From the NCBI GenBank assembly GCA_030323885.1, contig CM059187.1, positions 132,768,029 through 132,832,028 of the forward strand: a DNA stretch of 64,000 nt. Direction: 5' to 3'. Both the position numbers and the translations under genes were made by a program. This document shows positions 31,620 through 43,750 of this stretch, one piece after another. Under the pieces are notes generated by a model, which was not told the DNA's origin, did not search any database, and saw only the letters and a program-made list of their open reading frames with translations. The stretch comes from Branchipolynoe longqiensis. Taxonomy: Eukaryota; Annelida; Polychaeta; Phyllodocida; Polynoidae. Positions within the stretch are counted from its first letter, which is position 1; each line of letters begins with the position of its first letter.

Positions 31620-31900
31620 ATTTTGTTTGTTTGTGGTAAATATGTTTATTCTGCTGAATAAGTCTTTTGTGAGTGCCGAAGCACTGGTCTTCCAGCCATT
31701 TTTCAATTCAGGGTTATTTACGCCAAAGGTATATAGAATAAGGTATACAATAACTGTAGAATACACAATTTGCAGCATGTAACACAATGAAATTCTGCAA
31801 TACAATAGTTCCATAGCAATATGGTAACAGTAGTGTCATATAACTAGATCAATATTAGTCAGATCAATGTGAGTATTTACATAGTATTTAGAAATGAAAT
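31620..31900 (-). mobile_element. LINE 3' tail, longest family-3 copy
   Basis: Inverted copy of 62560-62865 over about 250 bases, including 'tttattctgctgaataagtc' and 'gcaatatggtaacagtagtg'. No frame is intact in both copies, so it is 3' UTR or decayed coding sequence. Confidence 0.7.
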
Positions 31901-32138
31901 GGAGATATTCACGACATAAATATGATAAGATTTGGACCTCTGGAGCAGAGTATGTTGCTAGGACGCAACACCCCAACAAATTATCCATTAGTTCGAGGTA
32001 GACGAGGAAACACCCACGCATATTTATAGGATTATTCTATATATTAAAAAAACTGCTTAGATATGCTTAGGATTGTGTTGTGTAGCTGCCTAATAATAGC
32101 AGAGGACACTGCACACAAACTGCACTGCAAATTGTTAT

Positions 32139-32200
32139 GTGGTTGGTTGTTGGGAGTTTTACGTCTTGGCAACATCTTAGGTCATATCACGACGGGTTGC
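32139..32200 (-). mobile_element. SINE-A tail fragment
   Basis: 'gtggttggttgttgggagtt' then 'gtcttggcaacatc' and 'catatcacgacggg'. Confidence 0.75.
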
Positions 32201-32694
32201 AAATTGGAAAGCGTCCAGCATCTCCTGAACATAAGATAACTTTGTGACCTTAAAAGGTCATTTCTTGTACAGGAAAATCATTGTAATTGTATATATTCCT
32301 TAGTGCCTGACATTATATAATATACTGTTTTAAGTATCATTAACTCATTTAATAAATGTAGGTATTGGAATATCAAAATGGTGTTAATAACACATAGTAT
32401 TAACTTTACCACACAGATAAAGGTGCTATATAATCAACCCCAAAATTAGATTTAGGTATTTGCCATATGTGCTTATGTAGAAAACATCGACATTTCAGAG
32501 CACGCAAGAGATTGTAAGAGCGGGACAGTGGGCGAGGTGTGTGAGGCTGCGGCAGTATCCCGCTTTGATAAAGCAGCAAATGTAATTGATCCAGTCGTAC
32601 CCAGTTGGTAACAAGCCCATCAGCTCGTTTGTGCCGTGACACCGTGTTGCCAAGAAGGCTAACATAAAACCGCAACGTCTGATTCTCTACACAC
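32201..32694. other. Unassigned sequence
   Basis: A minus-strand open stretch (about 32406-32735) runs into the adjacent minisatellite and shows no domain. Confidence 0.4.
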
Positions 32695-33800
32695 AGCACA
32701 GCAACCACAACCCAGCAACCATCCACCATTGTCACTCACCACACTCTACACACAGCACAGCAACCATAACCCAGCAACCATCCACCATTGTCACTCACCA
32801 CACTCTACACACAGCACATCAACCACAACCCAGCACCCATCCACCATCTGTCACTCAGCACACTCTACACACAGCAACCACAACCCAGCAACCATCAACC
32901 ATTGTCACTCACCACACCCTACACACAGCACAGCAACCACAACCCAGCAACCATCCACCATTGTCACTCACCACACTCTACACACAGCACACCAACCACA
33001 ACCCAGCAACCATTCACCATTGTCACTCACCACACTCTACACACAGCACAGCACAGCAACCACAACCCAGCAACCATCCACCATTGTCACTCACCACACT
33101 CTACACACAGCACATCAACCACAACCCAGCACCCATCCCCCATTGTCACTCACCACACTCTACACACAGCAACCACAACCCAGCAACCATCAACCATTGT
33201 CACTCACCACACCCTACACACAGCGCAGCAACCACAACCCAGCACCCATCCACCATTGTCACTCACCACACTCTACACACAGCCCAGCAACCACAACCCA
33301 GCAACCATCCACCATTGTCACTCACCACGCTCTACACATAGCACAGCAACCACAACCCAGCAACCATCCACCATTGTCACTCACCACACTCTACACACTC
33401 TACACACAACACATCAACCACAACCCAGCAACCATCCACCATTGTCACTCACCACATTGTACACACAGCACAGCAACCACAACCCAGCAACCATCCACCA
33501 TTGTCACTCACCACAATCTACACACTCTACACACAACACAGCAACCACAACCCAGCAACCATCCACCATTGTCACTCACCACAATCTACACACAGCACAG
33601 CAACCACAACCCAGCAACCATCCACCATTGTCACTCACCACACTCTACACACAGAACAGCAACCACACCGCACACCACTCAACCCAGCAACCCATCCACC
33701 ACCATTGTCAATCACCACACTCTACACACTCTACACACAACACAGCAACCACAACCCAGCAACCATCCACCATTGTCTCTCACCAGACTCTACACACATT
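32695..33800. repeat. 59-bp minisatellite, about 18 units
   Basis: Unit begins CAGCAACCACAACCCAGCAA and contains 'accattgtcactcacc'. Shorter units with 'cacagcaaccacaacc' deletions or a doubled 'cacactctacaca' occur. Long frames on the plus strand are repeat artefacts. Confidence 0.95.
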
Positions 33801-34135
33801 GCCACCCGCCTACTCACCTCGCGCCACCCGTCAACCGCCACACGCCACTCATCTCCCGCCACCCGGCACCCGCTACCCGCCACCCGCCCACTCACCACGC
33901 GTCACCCGCCACACGCCACTCACCTCCCGCCACCCGGCACCCGCCACTCACCACCCGTCACCCGTCACCCGTCACCCGTCACCCGTCACCCGCCACACGC
34001 CACTTACCACCCGCCAGCCGCCACCCGCCACCCGCCAGCCGCCACTCGCCACTCGCCACTCGCCACTTACCACCTGCCACCCGTCTCCTGCCTCCCGCCA
34101 CTCACCACTCACCACTCACCACCCACCTGCCAACA
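33800..34135. repeat. CGCCACCCGTCACC short-unit array
   Basis: 5-, 10- and 20-bp steps of CGCCACCC, CGTCACCC, CACTCACC, directly following the 59-bp array. Confidence 0.9.
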
Positions 34136-34470
34136 CCCACACCGAGTGGAATCGATCTTGCACGAAGGTGTTCAGTCGGTACAGAAGGGGGGGGGGGGGA
34201 GAGAACTAAAAAAAAAAAAAGATCCTCCATATAAAACAAAAGAAGCAAAGCGAGGAGGGGGTAAAGCGCATCGCTTAAATCCCGGTTGGCAGCCAGAAGC
34301 AAATACGCTCTGCTATCACTCACACAAAGAACACAACACTGGGGATCACTTTTTGGTAGAGAACTACTGTCTCTTCCACTCCGGAGCCAAGTAGACAAAG
34401 AGTGTACACACTGTTAGTGTAGCTAGCATTACACACGCAAATATGCCTCGTCAACCAGAGATTCACGCGC

Positions 34471-34841
34471 TAAAACCCTAGTCACACCACGCTTGCGATC
34501 GCTTGCGACCGTTTTGCGACCACTTTGCGACCATCAAAAAGGGAAAATCGCAAAGTGGTCAGCAACCAGTCCATGAACTTCAGGCGACCATTTTGGCCAC
34601 AAGCAGGTTGTAGATCAGGTGGCAAAAACCTCCTTCCGACCAAAACAGTTGCAAAGCGGTTGCTGACCATTTTCATGGTTAATTGTGACTGGTCGCTGAC
34701 CAGTCACCACTGATCGCCGACGATTGTTTTTTCAGCTTTTTGTTGTTGCCTTGTTCGCAAGGAGGTCGCCGGCTTTTGGTCACAAAGTGGATGCAAAGTT
34801 GTCGCAAAATGGTCACAAGCCATAGTGTGACCGAGGCCTTA
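34471..34841. mobile_element. TIR element B with GCGACC vocabulary
   Basis: Left end ACCCTAGTCACACCACGC; right end, inverted, AAGGCCTCGGTCACACTATG. Interior built from GCGACC, TTTGCGACCA, GGTTGC and TGGTCAC words on both strands. Shortest of the five family members; I do not see the central palindrome found in the others. Confidence 0.7.
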
Positions 34842-34881
34842 CCTTTTGGGCGTCATACCCACCCGCCAGTTGCAATTCATT

Positions 34882-35255
34882 GCCGGTGTAGCAGGAAATC
34901 GCAAACCCTGTAAATCGCAAACCCCACTTGTGATTTCCTAGGAAATCGCAAACCCCCATGCCATATATCCTGGTATTATCACTCAGTTTCAGGATCGTCA
35001 TTAGCAAAATGGCCTTTTTAGTTCCAACTTCAGTCACTGCATACAGTAAATAGAACCATTTTAATATTCCAAATTCTTATTATGCCTGCACAAAATATCT
35101 CAATGAACCATTATTTACTAGTGTATTAGTTGAATATTACAAACTGCTACAAAGCATGGGGGGCTTGCGGTCTCTAAGGGCAGGTGATTTCCTAGGAAAT
35201 TGCAAACCCCCAGGTGTGAAATTTCCAGGGGTTTGCGATTTCCTGCTACACCGGC
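34882..35255. mobile_element. MITE with GCCGGTGTAGCAGG ends
   Basis: Inverted ends GCCGGTGTAGCAGGAAATCG. The subterminal word GGAAATCGCAAACCCC recurs three times at left and twice at right, with 'atttcctaggaaat' on both sides. A/T-rich unique centre. Confidence 0.75.
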
Positions 35256-35386
35256 CGTATGAGGCGGTCCGGCCGTTGAGTGCGCCCGGCAATAGACGTC
35301 AAACAAATCGACCGTGGGGCGGATACATTTATTATACCATGTCATATGTGTCTAGACAATACCAATTATAGTCCAGTCCGATTGGG

Positions 35387-35438
35387 GGCGGATAGCGGAT
35401 AGCGGATAGCGGATAGCGGATAGCGGATAGCGGATAGC
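35387..35438. repeat. (GCGGATA)n, seven units
   Basis: Perfect 7-bp tandem repeat. It is followed near 35490 by 'cgtagtgtgacac', which looks like one end of the CCCTGTCACAC family, but no left end was found. Confidence 0.9.
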
Positions 35439-35519
35439 GTTGTACTCATTGCGCATTGCCGGGCCGGACAAGCTGGGGCTCGGCTCGTAGTGTGACACAC
35501 AGCATTGTGGGAAGGGGTT

Positions 35520-37135
35520 TTGGGGAGGGGGGGGAGGGGAGGGAGTAGGTGTGTATGTGTGTGAGGGGGAAGGGAGTGTTTATGTTGTGTGTGTGAGGGG
35601 GGAAGGGATTGTTTATGTGTGAGGGAGAGTGTTGTGTATATGTGTGAGGGGAGCAGTGTTGTATGTCTGTGTGCTGGGAAAGGGATTCTTGTGCATGTGT
35701 GTGTGTGAGTGGGGAAGCGGGAAGGGAGTGTTGTGCATGTGTCTATGAAGGGCGGGCGGGATTGTGTAAGTGTGTGTGAGGGGGGGCGGGGGGTTGTGCA
35801 TGTGTGTGAGGGGGAGGAAGTGTGTGTATGTGTGTGAGGGAGGAGGGAGTGTTTGTGTATGTGTGTGAGGGGGAGGGAGTGTTTGTGGATGTGTGAGGGG
35901 AGGGAGTGTTTGTGTATGTGTGAGGCGGGAGATAGTGTTTGTGTATGTGTGTGAGGGGGAGGGAGTGTTTGTGTATGTGTGTGAGGGGGAGGGAGTGTTT
36001 GTGTATGTGTGTGAGGGGGAAGGGAGTGTTTGTGTATGTGTGTGAGGGGGAGGGAGTTTGTGTATGTGTGAGGGGTAAGGGAGTATTTGTGTATGTGTGA
36101 GGGGTAAGGGAATGTTTGTGTATGTGTGAGGGAGTGTTTGTGTATGTGTGTGAGGGGGAGGGAGTGTTTGTGTATGTTTGTGAGGGGGAGGGAGTGTTTG
36201 TGCATGTGTGTGAGGGGAGGCAGTGTTTGTGCATGTGTGTGAGGGGGAGGGAGTGTTTGTACATGTGTGTGAGGGGGAGGGAGTGTTTGCGTATGTGTGT
36301 GAGGGGGAGGGAGTGTTTGTGCATGTGTGTGAGGGGGAGGGAGTGTTTGTACATGTGTGTGAGGGGGAAGTGAGTGTTTGTGTATGTGTGTGAGGGGGGA
36401 GAGTGTTTGTGTATGTGTTGTGAGGGGGAGGGAGTGTTTGTGCATGTGTGTGAGGGAGGAGAGAGTGTTTGTGTATGTGTGTGAGGGGGAAGGGAGTGTT
36501 TGTGTATGTGTGTGAGGGAGGAGAGAGTGTTTGTGTATGTGTGTGAGGGGGAGGGAGTGTTGTGTATGTGTGTGAGGGAGGAGAGAGTGTTTGTGTATGT
36601 GTGTGAGGGGGGAGGGAGTGTTTGTATATGTGTGTGAGGGGGGAGAGAGTGTTTGTGTATGTGTCAGAGGGGAGGGGCGTGTTTGTGTATGTGTGTGAGG
36701 GGGGGAAGGAGTGTGTGTATGTGTGTGAGGGGGGAGGGAGTGTTTGTGTATGTGTGTGAGGGGAGGGAGTGTTTGTGTATGTGTGTGAGGGGGAGGGAGT
36801 GTTTGTGTATGTGTGTGAGGGGGAGGGAGTGTTTGTGTATGTGTGTGAGGGGGAAGGGAGTGTTTGTGCATGTGTGTAAGAGGGAGGGAGTGTGTGTGTA
36901 TGTGTGAGGGGGAGGGAGTGTTTGTGTATGTGTGAGGGAGGAGGGAGTGTTTGTGTATGTGTGTGAGGGGGAGGGAGTGTTTGTGTATGTGTGTTCGGGG
37001 GGAGGGAGTGTTTGTGTATGTGTGGGAGGGGGGAGGGAGTGTTTGTGTATGTCTGTGAGGGGGAGGGAGTGTTTGTGTATGTGTGTTAGGGGCTAGGGAG
37101 TGTTCGTGTATGTGTGAGGGGGAGGAGGGAGAGTT
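35520..37135. repeat. G-rich minisatellite, 27-30 bp unit
   Basis: Unit about GTGTATGTGTGTGAGGGGGA plus GGGAGTGTTT, roughly 55 copies with small length changes in the G run. Frames on both strands (C-M-C-V-R-G or H-T-H-T) are artefacts. Confidence 0.95.
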
Positions 37136-37472
37136 ATGGGGGGGGGGTGCATCCGAGGACGGATGATACGCATCTATTTGCTGCTATGCTACTCTTCGTA
37201 TTAAATCTACACCCAAGTAAAATGCCACATACTCAGGTAGGTGTGGGAGGGTGATTGCATCAGCGAATCTAGATAGTCGAAATGTGAGAGGCAGAGCGAC
37301 AGGGGGAGGGGGGCGAGGGTGAGGGTAGGGTAAGCGGCCATCATCTTGTTTGTGTTTGTTTTGGCTTTCTCTCCCATTTATATTTCAATATAGATAATCA
37401 CTTAATGCATGGAACCAGGAGCTCCAGCTCTTGTTTTCAGTTAATTCATACCAAAGCAGTTTTTTTCTCGGA
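37136..37472. other. Unassigned sequence
   Basis: G-rich at the left edge; otherwise nothing recognised. Confidence 0.4.
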
Positions 37473-38075
37473 TTAAAGTCCCAGTCATACGTTACCGGAT
37501 TGGGGAAATGGAAAGAAACTGGACACAGTCCGGTGAAATACATCAATGTCCAGTTTATATATGGTCAGCATCCAGCATTTCTGTTCTCTGTCCGGTCGTG
37601 TCTGGCGTGTACGGTGGCAAGTTTTGAACACGCACAACACTTGGAATGGATGCCGCCGGACTGACGTGTATGGTTGTTGTCCGGTTTAAGTTTGCTTAGT
37701 CCATTTTGTCCGGTTCATGTCCGGTTCATGTCCGGTTCATGTCCGGTACCCACCAATTACATCTCCGGTTAGCTTCCTGAATAGTCTGTTGATGGAAATT
37801 CGGCCCGCCGGCTTTTTTTTATATGTATTCGGCATGTCCGTCACATGACGTAAACAGTCCAGTACCTGTCCGGTTCATGTTCGGTCCGTCTGTTTGATAT
37901 TTGGTTCACCATTCCATGTCCGTTTAGCTTTCGTTTCATCCAGTGGCCTTTGACCCAATAGCGCAACATTTCAACACATTTTGATACATTTTGATACCTA
38001 ACACAACCAGACTAGAAAATTCTTTGTCCGGTTATGTCCGTTGCTCAATCCGGTAAGGTGTGACAGGCACTTTAG
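37473..38075. mobile_element. TIR element C with TCCGGT vocabulary
   Basis: Left end TTAAAGTCCCAGTCATACG, right end inverted CTAAAGTGCCTGTCACACC. Many TCCGGT, GTCCGGTTCATG words. The central motif at 37618-37644 ('agttttgaacacgcacaac') is shared with elements A, D and E. Confidence 0.75.
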
Positions 38076-38164
38076 ACAGAGTTGTCATTCAGTCTTACTT
38101 TGGGTAGGGGTAACTATTTTTTATCAAAGTGTCAGGAAACTATTCAGAGGCAGCTATTGGGTTA

Positions 38165-38300
38165 TGGCACTTGTATCACGGTATCCCATTGGGGTAGCAC
38201 TGTAAAGTGTCCACGAGTCTACACTGTCACAGCGTTCTGCCTCTATGACTTCAGATGTTGCCAGGACGTAAGGCCCCACCAAGTAAACCAATTAATGAAT
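38165..38300 (+). mobile_element. SINE-A core/tail fragment
   Basis: 'cattggggtagcactgtaaa' through 'cagatgttgccaggacgtaa'; diverged, head absent. Confidence 0.65.
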
Positions 38301-38466
38301 CTTTTTGTTTGTTTGACCTCCAAATGAAATTGGAATTCACTACATGCGGGACCTGTTCAGTATAGCTGCTGGCGCCTCGACTTCATTGGCTGTTCAAAAA
38401 TCACATGACCAACTCTTCCGGTCTGGTAGTCTCGTGACCTTTGGACTAAAATACCTTTTGATGCCC

Positions 38467-39004
38467 TTAAAGGGATCCGGTATAGGTCGCTGAGACACTA
38501 CCCCTACTCCGACAAATGCTCTCCAAGCATACGTTTTCCGGTTTTCAGTTTATGCAACTACATATGTGGGGGGAGGTTGCTTCTGTTGTGTTTTATTTAG
38601 TCCAGCAGCAGTGACACTTTTAGACAACCATGTAGAGAAAGAAATGTTAGAAATTGCAATCTAAAATTATAAATATAAAGTTCAAATGTTTAGTTATCAT
38701 AACCAGCTTCTTTTTCTGTGAATAATTGATTAAATCATGTAGATTAATAGACTTTAAAAGTTGAATTGAGAGCTTTCTGTGGCTGCCATCTTGGTGGCTG
38801 CCATGGCTTCCCCTGTGTATGGGGAACCCCTCTAGGTCATGTGATGAGGGAATCCCACCTATGATGTCATTCATATATCACATATCTCAACTCTCCTCCC
38901 ACATGTTCAGTGGCATGAACTGAACAAACTAAGCAAAGGATGTTTGGAGAGCATTTGATGCTGGATTCGTTTGTATCTGGGTGAGGTATACCCGGCGACT
39001 TTAA
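38467..39004. mobile_element. Candidate TTAAAG-ended MITE with long TIR
   Basis: Imperfect inverted ends of about 65 bp: TTAAAG, then CCGGTATA or CGGGTATA, a spacer, and CAAATGCTCTCCAA. The centre carries 'ctgccatcttggtggctgcc'. Confidence 0.55.
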
Positions 39005-39077
39005 AGTGCCTTTTACATTTCGTATATAATCCACTAAAATAAAAGAGAGCAGTAGTGACAACAGATTAGGGTGTTCT

Positions 39078-39190
39078 TTTTTTGTATATATTTTTCAGAA
39101 CATTTCTTTTTCAGGATCAGGGCATTTGTCTTTCAGCCATTGGTCATCCATGGTTATCTGGTTATTTACACACATTAGAGAAGAGATTAA
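39078..39190 (-). mobile_element. LINE 3' tail fragment (tail family 3)
   Basis: 'tgtatatatttttcagaaca', 'catttgtctttcagccattg', 'ggttatttacaca'. Confidence 0.55.
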
Positions 39191-39282
39191 TCTATGCTCT
39201 GTAAAAGATACAACAATATGCTTGCACACACTCTAACGGTACAGAACACCATAAGAATAAACAAGATTTTTTTAATTAAATT

Positions 39283-40009
39283 TTTTTTTTTTATTGAGGC
39301 TGCATTTATACTGTCCATAGCATATAAGCCCGGGTACCCAGGCTTGTTTTCAATGCTGGCCAGTTGTAGCGTTGGTGTTATCTTACCACACAGTAGCTGC
39401 TGATAAGTTATTTGATTGCCTGCATTTCAGTAGCAGATAGATAATTGGTTGGTATGGTGAGTAGCCTATGTTAGTTTTTTTGGATTTTCTTGGCATATAT
39501 GTATCTTATTTTACTCCTATTTACATATCATAGGCTTGTACGTACCTGTGTGGTGTGTTATCTGGCTACTCTTGGCATTGTTACCTTCCATTGGGCGTCC
39601 TGCTGGTGGGCCGTGACATATCACATGCACCTTTGCAGTGCAGCTTAGTGGGGGTTTCCTAGCCTAATTTGCACAGATATTTTTTGTAGGTTTTTAGGTC
39701 AGGAATTTGTCGTTCCTTTACCGTTTGGGCATTCCACACCTTGGCAGCCATTTCCAGCGTGCTCCTCTCATGAGCTTTTATTTGGCTTCTGGTCTGCGTC
39801 AGTAGTGGCGCATTATTTGCTCTAGTAGCCCTTTGCGGTTTTGTTAGGAGTTTATTGTTTTGACTATAGCTATATGCTAATGTTTTCAAATGAATTATTC
39901 TCCTATTTTCTAGTAATTTCACTTTGGTTCTTTTGTGTATGTCATAGGTGGGGTGCAGCTTGTTTACTCTTAGACAGATTTTTAGGGCTCTGTTCTGCAG
40001 TATCTGCAA
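39283..40009 (-). pseudogene. Second copy of the first LINE, 3' part only
   Basis: The 3' UTR (39283-39655) and the last about 116 codons of the RT ORF (39659-40009) match 824-1560. The coding part ends at TAG or a near stop by 39659 and reads KALKICLRVN-like sequence near the truncated 5' end ('ILQNRALKICLRVNKLHPT'). The 5' break coincides exactly with the start of a 9-bp array. Confidence 0.8.
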
Positions 40010-40275
40010 TATAAATGAAATAAATGAAATAAATGAAATAAATGAAATAAATGAAATAAATGAAATAAATGAAATAAATGAAATAAATGAAATAAATGAA
40101 ATAAATGAAATACATGAAATAAATGAAATAAATGAAATAAATGAAATAAATGAAATAAATGAAACAAATGAAACACATGAAACAAATGAAACAAACGAAA
40201 CAAATGAAACAAATGAAATAAATGAAATAAATAAAATAAATAAAATAAATAAAATAAATTAAATAAATTAAAATA
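40010..40275. repeat. (GAAATAAAT)n, 9-bp array
   Basis: About 28 units with C variants near 40165-40215. Frames read N-E-I or F-H-L. Confidence 0.95.
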
Positions 40276-40351
40276 AACAAATGTACAGAAGGCATAATGT
40301 TGTACATGACATATATATTGGTAGTTAGGCCTCTCCAATTGATTAGACCGA

Positions 40352-40480
40352 ACGTGGTGGCCGAATCCACACGAACGTTAGCTGGCTTCCGGTATGGGAG
40401 GTTGTGCGTTCGAACCCAGACCGAGTCAAACCAATCACTTACAAAAATTGATACTTGCTCTTTCAGTGAGTAATCAGTTC
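40352..40480 (+). mobile_element. SINE head and proximal body fragment
   Basis: 'cgtggtggccgaatcc', 'tgtgcgttcgaacccagacc', 'gagtcaaaccaatcac', 'gatacttgct'. The core and tail are missing. Confidence 0.75.
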
Positions 40481-40828
40481 CCTTAACTGTTGACAGTTTG
40501 TCCTGGGAACAAACACCCTGAAGAATCGCTGCTTGTGTCAATGGTGGATATAGGCATAGACAAACATCAGCAAGCCCATTACCATCGTTGACTATTGCAC
40601 AATTTTAACACAGTGTCTTTTTACTCTTATTGATCACCATGGCTGATTCGGTGCCAAACCACCTCATCGGCCCATAGCTCATGACAAAAGGTTATCCAAT
40701 ACTCGAAGATACCCGACCTAAAGTGTCATTTAATATGCAAAACCTCCCCCCCCCCTTCCTTCCCCCTCTAACTCCAACCCCACCTCCCCAACCAATTGAC
40801 CTATATATTGATTCCACTGGACTCTCAT

Positions 40829-41546
40829 TTAAGGCCCTGTCCCACTACGATGTAAAAACGTCAACGTAGGGAGAACGTTGAACTTCTCGGCGTAGTATGC
40901 AAATTTGGGCACAAGTTGAACGTGGATGCAGTGTAGTGGACGAGAGCGTAACATCGGTAAAGCGTAGTAATATCGTCATTCAACGAGAGAGGACAATGTA
41001 ATGATGCTCACAGAACGTTATGAATGTTATTCCATCGCCAGAACTACATTGCTTTACGTTACCTTACATTATTTACGTCATTAAACATTGGCGAAATGCT
41101 GAATGTATGTTCTCCTGACGTTCTCCTGATGTTCTCCTGACATTCTCCTGATGTTCTCCTGACTTTCCCATTACGCCGTATGGATGTTTCCACCGGCTTT
41201 AATGTGGGTCAACGAGTGGAACGTAGTGGAACATAGTGGAACATAGTGGAACGTAGTGAGGAACGTTTGACTAATGTCCATTTAACGCCATTGACGTTCG
41301 CCGAACGTGTACAGAACGTACGGCGAACGTAAACCCTTACTTTCGCGTCACGTCGAAAGTTTTGAACAGGTTCAAAACCTTGACGTGCGCCGACGTAACA
41401 CAAAATAACATGACGTAGCTCGACGTCAGTCTAACGTCATTCTGACGTCATCATAACGTAACCAAACGTACGGCAACGTAATGACGAAAACTGATTACAT
41501 CAGGCTCAAGTTGGCTCATTACGTCGTAGTGTGACAGGGGTATAAA
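40829..41546. mobile_element. TIR element D with AACGT/ACGTC vocabulary
   Basis: Left end TTAAGGCCCTGTCCCACTAC; right end inverted TATACCCCTGTCACACTACG. Interior words AACGT, ACGTAGTGGAAC, TGACGTC and a short 12-bp array of TTCTCCTGATG type (41107-41165). Central motif at 41356-41382 is 'aagttttgaacaggttcaaa'. Confidence 0.75.
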
Positions 41547-41695
41547 GGATAAATAATTCTGTATAGTTCGGTTTTTATGTCAGTCATCATGTTGATATTA
41601 GCACTGCTAATACAGTGAAACACTGCATTTACGCGCCCTGATTTAAACAAATGTAATTCGGATATTACATGATGCGTTATTGGACCCAACATTCT

Positions 41696-42029
41696 TTAAG
41701 GCTGCAGAGTCAGATACAAAAATAATCAAATTTCAAAACCAAAACAATTATCTAGACTTCATCGTACATATCTAACACGAATGCACTTATTAAGCATTTG
41801 TTGCTGGTTAGAGAGAATGATGAGTCAATTTAATAGAATCTGTTACTGCTGAAGCCTTTTGTGTCATGTCAAAACTAATTTAACATGGATAACTTGGGGA
41901 TATTTGAAGTACAAACATCTAACATAAAAGTTGCTTCAAACTAAAGTAAGATAGATTATACTCATCAACCTAATATATTTATCTCAGAAAATTATAGAAA
42001 CTCAAAGCTATCGGACTATGCAACTTTAA
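41696..42029. mobile_element. TTAA-ended MITE, intact copy
   Basis: TTAAGGCTGCAGAGTCAGAT at left, inverted TTAAAGTTGCATAGTCCGAT at right; 334 bp. Same interior order as 30163-31415. Confidence 0.8.
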
Positions 42030-42644
42030 TTCAAAGGTAACTCAGTAAACTGAACACGGAATTATCGCGACTCCGCTTTTGGTTTCAAGATGACATTTCA
42101 TGGACACCCATGTACTGGGGAATTTTGAACCAAAGAACCCCAACAAATCGTGTTATAATGGGATTTCACTGTATATTTAAAGATCGATGCGATTAATCAA
42201 TCAGAAACACACTCAGCATCACTAGCAATGTGACACAAGAACAATTGTAAATATTGTGCTCTGAGATTGTTAGGTGTGCATCGGGTTCGCTTGTGGCTTT
42301 AAAGCATGTGATCCCATTCCAGTGGCATCGACACTCTCAATTAGACAATTTCACGTAGAAGTCCAGGCTGTTCTCTCCAACTTCCCTCTCCCCCCCCCCC
42401 TCTCCGCCTCTCTCCTAATACCTCTCCATCTCTCCCTACTCCATCCTCCCCGCCTCCTTCCATCTCATTGCTCTGAGCATTAGCAGAGCTCTCAGTCTAG
42501 CGGTGGCTTAAAACAACCCAGCTAATCGGGTAGAAATAAATGTTAAAAACCGTTAAAAGATGGACCCTTAATGGGCAAGTTTTGGTCATCAATATCCTGC
42601 ATTATTGGTGTTGAAAATATCCCAGGTTACAACTAGCACACAAC
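42030..42644. other. Unassigned sequence
   Basis: A C-rich patch near 42395-42470; no gene or repeat family recognised. Confidence 0.4.
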
Positions 42645-43750
42645 TAGGACGCAACTAGGACGCAACTAGGACGTAGCTAAGGTGTAACCAGGACGCAACT
42701 AGGATGCAACTAGGATGCAACTTGACTGTATGTAGGCTGTAAGTAGGCTGTAAGTAGGCTGTAAGTAGGCTTAACTAGGCTGTAACTAGGCTGTAACTAG
42801 ATTGTAACTAGGTTGTAACTAGGTTGTAACTAGGTTGTAATTAGGCTGTAACTAGGCTGAACTAGGCCAGAACTAGGCTGTAACTAGGACAGAACTAGGA
42901 CAAACCTAGGATGTAACTAGGACAGAACTAGGACCGAACTAGGCTTTAACGAGGCCACCACTAGGAGACAACTAGGATACAACTAGGACACAATTAGGTT
43001 TTAACTAGGACACAACTATGATGTAACTAGGACACAACAAGGACACACTTAGGCTTTAACAAGGACGGAACTAGGCTGTAACTAGGACACAACTAGGACA
43101 TAAGTAGGCTGTAACTAGGACACACATAGGACACAACTAAGTTTGAACTAGGACACAACTAGGCTTTAACTAGGACACAACAAGGACACAATTAGGCTTT
43201 AACCAGGACTCAACTAGGCTGTAACTAGAACACAACTAGGCTGTAAGCAGGACACTACTAGGCTGTAACTAGGACACAACTACGCTGGAACTAGTACACA
43301 ATTTGGTTGTAACTAGCACATAACTTGGGTGTAACTAGGAAGCAACTTGGTTGTCACTAAGATGCAAGTTGGTTGTAACTAGGACGCAATTCGGTTGTAA
43401 CTAGGACGCAACTTGGCTGTCACTAGGACGTAACTTGACTGTAACTAGGATGCAAGTTGGGTGTAACTTGGATGTAACTTGGCTGTAACAGGGATGTAAC
43501 TAGGATGTAACTAGGATGCAACTTGGCTGTAACTAGGACACAACTTAGCTGTAACTATGACGCAACTAGGATGCAACTAGGACACAAGTTAGCCGTAACT
43601 AGTCCACAACTTGGCTGTAAATATGACGCAACTTGGCTGTAACTATGACGCAACTTGGCTATAATTAGGACACAACTAGGCTGTAACCAGGACGTAACTA
43701 GGCTGTAACTAGGACGTAACTAGGAAACAACTTGGCTGTAACTAGGCTGT
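42645..43750. repeat. 11-bp array, CTAGGAYRCAA/CTAGGCTGTAA
   Basis: About 100 units of 11 bp whose first half (AACTAGG) is constant while the second half alternates among GACACAA, ATGCAA, GCTGTAA and GTTGTAA. Later units change CTAGG to CTTGG. Confidence 0.9.

Noticed and set aside
32729..34234. A plus-strand frame of about 500 codons and others overlapping it
   Set aside because: It lies in the 59-bp minisatellite and following CGCCACCC array; overlapping frames are equally open and the residue pattern follows the repeat.
35480..35500. A sixth CCCTGTCACAC-family element ending at 'cgtagtgtgacac'
   Set aside because: No matching left end within 1.5 kb and no private vocabulary apart from a 7-bp array.
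35366..36871. A minus-strand frame of about 500 codons rich in H-T-H-T-Q
   Set aside because: It is the complement of the GTGTGAGGGGG minisatellite; no start context or domain.
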